In this document: one piece after another, positions 61,158 through 64,000 of the stretch
Position numbering within the stretch: the first letter of the stretch is position 1
Layout: each line of letters opens with the position of its first letter
From: Marinobacter confluentis
GTDB taxonomy: Bacteria; Pseudomonadota; Gammaproteobacteria; Pseudomonadales; Oleiphilaceae
Length of the DNA stretch: 64,000 nt
Reading direction: 5' to 3'
NCBI RefSeq assembly: GCF_004785685.1
Contig: NZ_SRPF01000006.1
Coordinates: forward strand, 1 to 64,000
Translations under genes and position numbers: made by a program
Notes under the pieces: model-generated
Told to the model about the DNA's origin: nothing
The model's input: only the letters and a program-made list of their open reading frames with translations
Databases searched by the model: none

Positions 61158-63452
61158 TCAGGCGCGTTTGCGCTGGCGGTCTGCTCGCCAGACTTTTACG
61201 TTAACGCTCTGGCCATTGAGTACGGATGTGCCCGCCAACGGATCAACCTGCTCGTCGCTGATAATATCGTTAATGCTGGCTCCGGCGTGGGCTTCGGCCA
61301 CCGATTGTCCGATGCCAGTACGGTCGTGGCCCCAGCCGTGGGGCACGGACACGACGCCTGGCATGATGTCGTCAGTAATTTCCACCGGCAGTACAATTTT
61401 CCCGGTGGCCGAGCTCACCTCCGCCGAATCACCCGCCTGAAGGCCGGAGCGCGCAGCGTCCTTCGGGCTGATGATCAGGGTACAGCGTTCCTTGCCTTTT
61501 ACCAGCCGCTGGCTGTTGTGCATCCAGGAGTTATTGCTGCGCACATGGCGACGACCTATCAGCAACAGGTCCATTGTTGCCGGTTGCGCCAGAAGCTCGT
61601 GCAGCCGGTCAAGGTCCGCAAGATAACGCCTGGGAGCAAGATTGACTTTCTGGTCTGGGGTGAACAGCCGCCCTGGCATACAGGGGCGAAGCGCGCCCAG
61701 GTCTACGCCATTTGGTAACTGGCTCAGCGCCTTGATGGACAGGCCCTTGGGCAGATCCTGCCAGTGACGGTTCAGGGGGCTCAGTTTCGCCAGGCCCCGA
61801 ACCGGATGGTTCTGCGGCAGAATATCCATCACCAGATCAATGGCGGGCTGAACAAGGCCCCGGGCAGGCCCGATGTCGGCGCCGTAGGGGCCGGAGCGCA
61901 GCATCAGATCCAGGATCGGGTCCGGGCCTATCTGTTTGAACGCGCGCCAACCCGCTTCCATACGCAGTGGGAGGCGCCCGCCTGCATTGAGCTTTTCCAG
62001 GCGGTGGGCCAGTTCCAGCATGATCTGCCAGTCGTGGCGGCTGTCTTCGCCTGCATCATAAAGCGCGGGGCTGTACTTGGCGGTGTTGCGAACCGCGAAC
62101 ATGCTGAAAATCAGGTCGTAGTGGCTGCGTTCCAGCCCCGCCGTGGGCGGCAGAATCACGTCCGCATGGCGGGTGGTTTCGTTCAGGAAGTAATCCACCG
62201 ACACCATGAAATCAAGATTGCTGAAGGCTTCGTCCAGGCGGCTGCCATTAGGGCTGGACAGTACCGGGTTCCCTGCAACTGTTACAAAGGCGCGAATCTG
62301 GCCTTCACCGGGGGTCAGCATTTCGTCGGCCATGGTGCTTGAGGGAAACTCGCCGCCGAATTCCGGCAGCTTTTTAACCCGACTGAAGCGGCGGCCAAAG
62401 TGCCCTTTCTGGCCGCCCACAGCGCCCAGGGCGACCATATCGATGGCGGGCTGGGTGAACATCACGCCGCCGGTGGTGTCCAGTTTGCCGGTGAGAATAT
62501 TCAGCACATAAGCCAGCCAGGTGGCCAGGCCGCCGAAGGCCTGGGTGCTGGTGCCCATCCGGCTGTAGAGTGCGGCTTTGCGGGTGTTGGCCAATTGGCG
62601 CGCCAGATTGCGAATGTCCTCAGCGGCCAGCCCGGTATGGTCGCTGACGGCTTCCGGCCTGAAGCCAAGGGAGGCCAGACGGATCAGGTCCACGTCTTTG
62701 GTCCATTTCTCGGCATGACCAAGATCCACCAGTTTTTCTTCGAACAGCGTGTGCACCATCGCCATCATCAGCAGAGCATCGGTGCCGGGGCGAATGAAAT
62801 GGAATTCGTCGGCAATTTTCGCGGTTTCGGTGCGCCGGGGGTCGATGACCACCAGCTTGCCGCCCCGAGCTTTCAGGCTTTTGATCCGGCCCCGGAAATC
62901 CGGCACCGACATCAGGCTGCCGTTGGATGCCATGGGGTTCGCGCCAATGCAGATGAACAGATCGGTGCGGTCAATATCCGGAATCGGAAACAGGATCTGA
63001 TGGCCAAACATCTCCAGACTGGCCAGCATATGGGGCAACTGGTCGTTGGACGTGGCTGAAAACCGGTTCTGGGTGCCCAACGCTTTCAGGAACGGCATCC
63101 CGGCGATCAGCGCGCCGTGGTTATGCACGTTGGGGTTGCCCAGGTAGGCGCCGACGCTGTTACGGCCATGTTCCTTGCGCACCCGGTGAAGCTTTTCTGC
63201 CACCAGGTCCAGAGCTTCGTCCCAGTCCATTTCCTGCCAGCCATCGGCGGTGCGGCGCACCGGTTTGCGAAGCCGGTCCGGGTCTTCGTGCAGGTCCTGA
63301 AGTGCCGTGGCCTTGGGGCAGATGTAACCCTGGCTGAGCGGATCGTCAACGTCACCCTTGATCGACTGGATGTGCCCATCCTGAACCTCGATGGCAATGC
63401 CGCACATGGCCTCGCATAAGTGACAGGTGCGGTAATGGGTGCCGTTTTCCAT
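61158..63452 (-). CDS. Molybdopterin-dependent oxidoreductase, stand-alone catalytic subunit
   Basis: 764 aa. DMSO-reductase-superfamily protein. A [4Fe-4S] motif C-x2-C-x3-C-x27-C (Cys10, 13, 17, 45) is followed by molybdopterin-binding domains and the C-terminal dinucleotide-binding domain (LLLIGRRHVRSNNSWMHNSQRLV and HGWGHDRTGIGQ). At the place of the molybdenum ligand (around residues 132-137, SATSND) there is no Cys or selenocysteine, so the enzyme is not a typical formate dehydrogenase or nitrate reductase; a Ser or Asp ligand is possible. No signal peptide, no iron-sulfur or membrane partner gene nearby. Substrate unknown. Confidence 0.85.
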   Translation of the reverse strand: MENGTHYRTCHLCEAMCGIAIEVQDGHIQSIKGDVDDPLSQGYICPKATALQDLHEDPDRLRKPVRRTADGWQEMDWDEALDLVAEKLHRVRKEHGRNSVGAYLGNPNVHNHGALIAGMPFLKALGTQNRFSATSNDQLPHMLASLEMFGHQILFPIPDIDRTDLFICIGANPMASNGSLMSVPDFRGRIKSLKARGGKLVVIDPRRTETAKIADEFHFIRPGTDALLMMAMVHTLFEEKLVDLGHAEKWTKDVDLIRLASLGFRPEAVSDHTGLAAEDIRNLARQLANTRKAALYSRMGTSTQAFGGLATWLAYVLNILTGKLDTTGGVMFTQPAIDMVALGAVGGQKGHFGRRFSRVKKLPEFGGEFPSSTMADEMLTPGEGQIRAFVTVAGNPVLSSPNGSRLDEAFSNLDFMVSVDYFLNETTRHADVILPPTAGLERSHYDLIFSMFAVRNTAKYSPALYDAGEDSRHDWQIMLELAHRLEKLNAGGRLPLRMEAGWRAFKQIGPDPILDLMLRSGPYGADIGPARGLVQPAIDLVMDILPQNHPVRGLAKLSPLNRHWQDLPKGLSIKALSQLPNGVDLGALRPCMPGRLFTPDQKVNLAPRRYLADLDRLHELLAQPATMDLLLIGRRHVRSNNSWMHNSQRLVKGKERCTLIISPKDAARSGLQAGDSAEVSSATGKIVLPVEITDDIMPGVVSVPHGWGHDRTGIGQSVAEAHAGASINDIISDEQVDPLAGTSVLNGQSVNVKVWRADRQRKRA

Positions 63453-63561
63453 GGGCTTTTTCTCCGGTTCTTCATCATCAGATTGTCGGGTTCAGGTGCA
63501 AATCAGATTATCAGGAAAGCCGGGTGATGGGAAAACAGGGCACTGCGGGCCCGGGATCAAA

Positions 63562-63586
63562 AAGGCCAGTCGCGGGGACTGGCCTG
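63562..63586 (-). terminator. Terminator of the TIGR02647 gene
   Basis: On the minus strand a 9-bp stem (aggccagtc / gactggcct) is followed by five T residues. It lies 46 bases after the stop at 63632. Confidence 0.85.
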
Positions 63587-63631
63587 ACCGTACTGAACCC
63601 AAAGTTCAGATTGGTGGCGCTGATGATGATT

Positions 63632-63886
63632 TCAGGCCGGCGAATTCTCGTCACTGGAGAGCACTGACAGCAGGCGTTGCGCGTGCTCGGCCGCTTCACT
63701 GCCTAGACTGGTGAGGTAGCCGCCATCTTTTTGCGTAATCAGTCCCTTTCCGTGCAATCTTTCCGCTGCCGCCACAGCGTCGGCCGAGGCTGAATGGCTG
63801 TGTACCTTGATGCCCTCGTTGATCGAAGAGAGGTTGAACAGCGATAGCAGATTCAGTTCTGCCAGGTGGTCATTGGTGAAGGCCAT
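63632..63886 (-). CDS. TIGR02647 family protein
   Basis: 84 aa. The sequence FTNDHLAELNLLSLFNLSSINEGIKVHSHSASADAVAAAERLHGKGLI followed by TQKDGGYLTSLG and a C-terminal helix matches this small gammaproteobacterial family. The winged-helix-like core (helices plus LITQKDGGYLTSLG wing) suggests DNA binding, but that is inference. No signal peptide. Monocistronic with its own terminator. Confidence 0.85.
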   Translation of the reverse strand: MAFTNDHLAELNLLSLFNLSSINEGIKVHSHSASADAVAAAERLHGKGLITQKDGGYLTSLGSEAAEHAQRLLSVLSSDENSPA

Positions 63887-63954
63887 AACGTTTCCTCTGA
63901 ATGGGCGTTCATACAGTCTGGAAGCGAGTTGGTGGTTTCGCCAGTTTTAATACA

Positions 63955-63981
63955 AGAAAACCGGCCACAGAGGGCCGGTTC
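63955..63981 (-). terminator. Terminator for a minus-strand gene beyond the window
   Basis: An inverted repeat (accggcc / ggccggt) is followed on the minus strand by TTTTCTT. It lies upstream of the TIGR02647 gene, so it probably ends a transcript entering from the right. Confidence 0.7.
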
Positions 63982-64000
63982 GCTGATCACCTGTGGGTTC

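Overview
The window looks like chromosome of a marine gammaproteobacterium, most probably Marinobacter or a close relative. This is judged from GC-rich coding sequence, the protein sequences, and Pseudomonas/Marinobacter-type gene orders: pyrE next to crc, oxyR-recG, gmk-rpoZ-spoT-ridA, metX-metW-DUF4426-rdgB-hemW and yggS-proC-yggT beside pilT-pilU. It is about 90% coding, with some 60 genes. I saw no rRNA, tRNA or CRISPR array. Assignments rest on reading motifs in the translations; no database search was possible.

Left edge (1-3.1 kb) is the only clearly accessory part. It holds the 3' end of an IS3-family insertion sequence, an RTX (calcium-binding repeat) gene fragment cut off at its 5' side by that IS and apparently broken at its 3' side, and two AT-richer genes for unrecognised envelope proteins that seem to share a C-terminal module. 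3.1-15.8 kb: a protein with an L7/L12-like N-terminal domain, a PlpD-type patatin/outer-membrane autotransporter, GntR and AraC regulators, cardiolipin synthase, an unlisted 30-codon ORF with a strong ribosome-binding site and its own terminator, a run of small-molecule enzymes (esterase, SMP-30-like protein, thioesterase, quinone-reductase-like MDR), a cation/proton antiporter and tcdA. 15.9-25.5 kb: acyl-CoA dehydrogenase, an SDR, an ECF sigma factor with its ChrR-type anti-sigma factor, polyamine synthesis (speA, speE) and a glnK-amtB operon whose upstream region carries a sigma-54 promoter match and two NtrC-like sites.

25.5-46.6 kb is housekeeping: ubiK, glycerophosphodiesterase, comM/yifB, trmB, hemW, rdgB, metW/metX, a dynamin-like GTPase, yggT, proC, yggS, the twitching-motility ATPases pilT and pilU (separated by a perfect 25-bp inverted-repeat element), a FadL-type outer-membrane channel and polA. 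46.8-64 kb: a phasin-like protein, pyrE, a Crc homologue, rph, yicC, gmk, rpoZ, spoT, ridA, an SDR, oxyR, recG, an aminoacyl-tRNA-deacylase-like/HDOD fusion, a DUF2489 membrane protein, a stand-alone molybdopterin oxidoreductase and a TIGR02647 protein.

The physiology suggested is an aerobic heterotroph that uses lipids or hydrocarbons (FadL channel, acyl-CoA dehydrogenase, phasin, thioesterase, Crc), moves by type IV pili, and has peroxide (OxyR) and probably singlet-oxygen (ECF/ChrR) responses. No complete novel system is evident. The best leads are the paired envelope proteins beside the broken RTX gene, the 30-aa ORF, and the inverted-repeat element between pilT and pilU.
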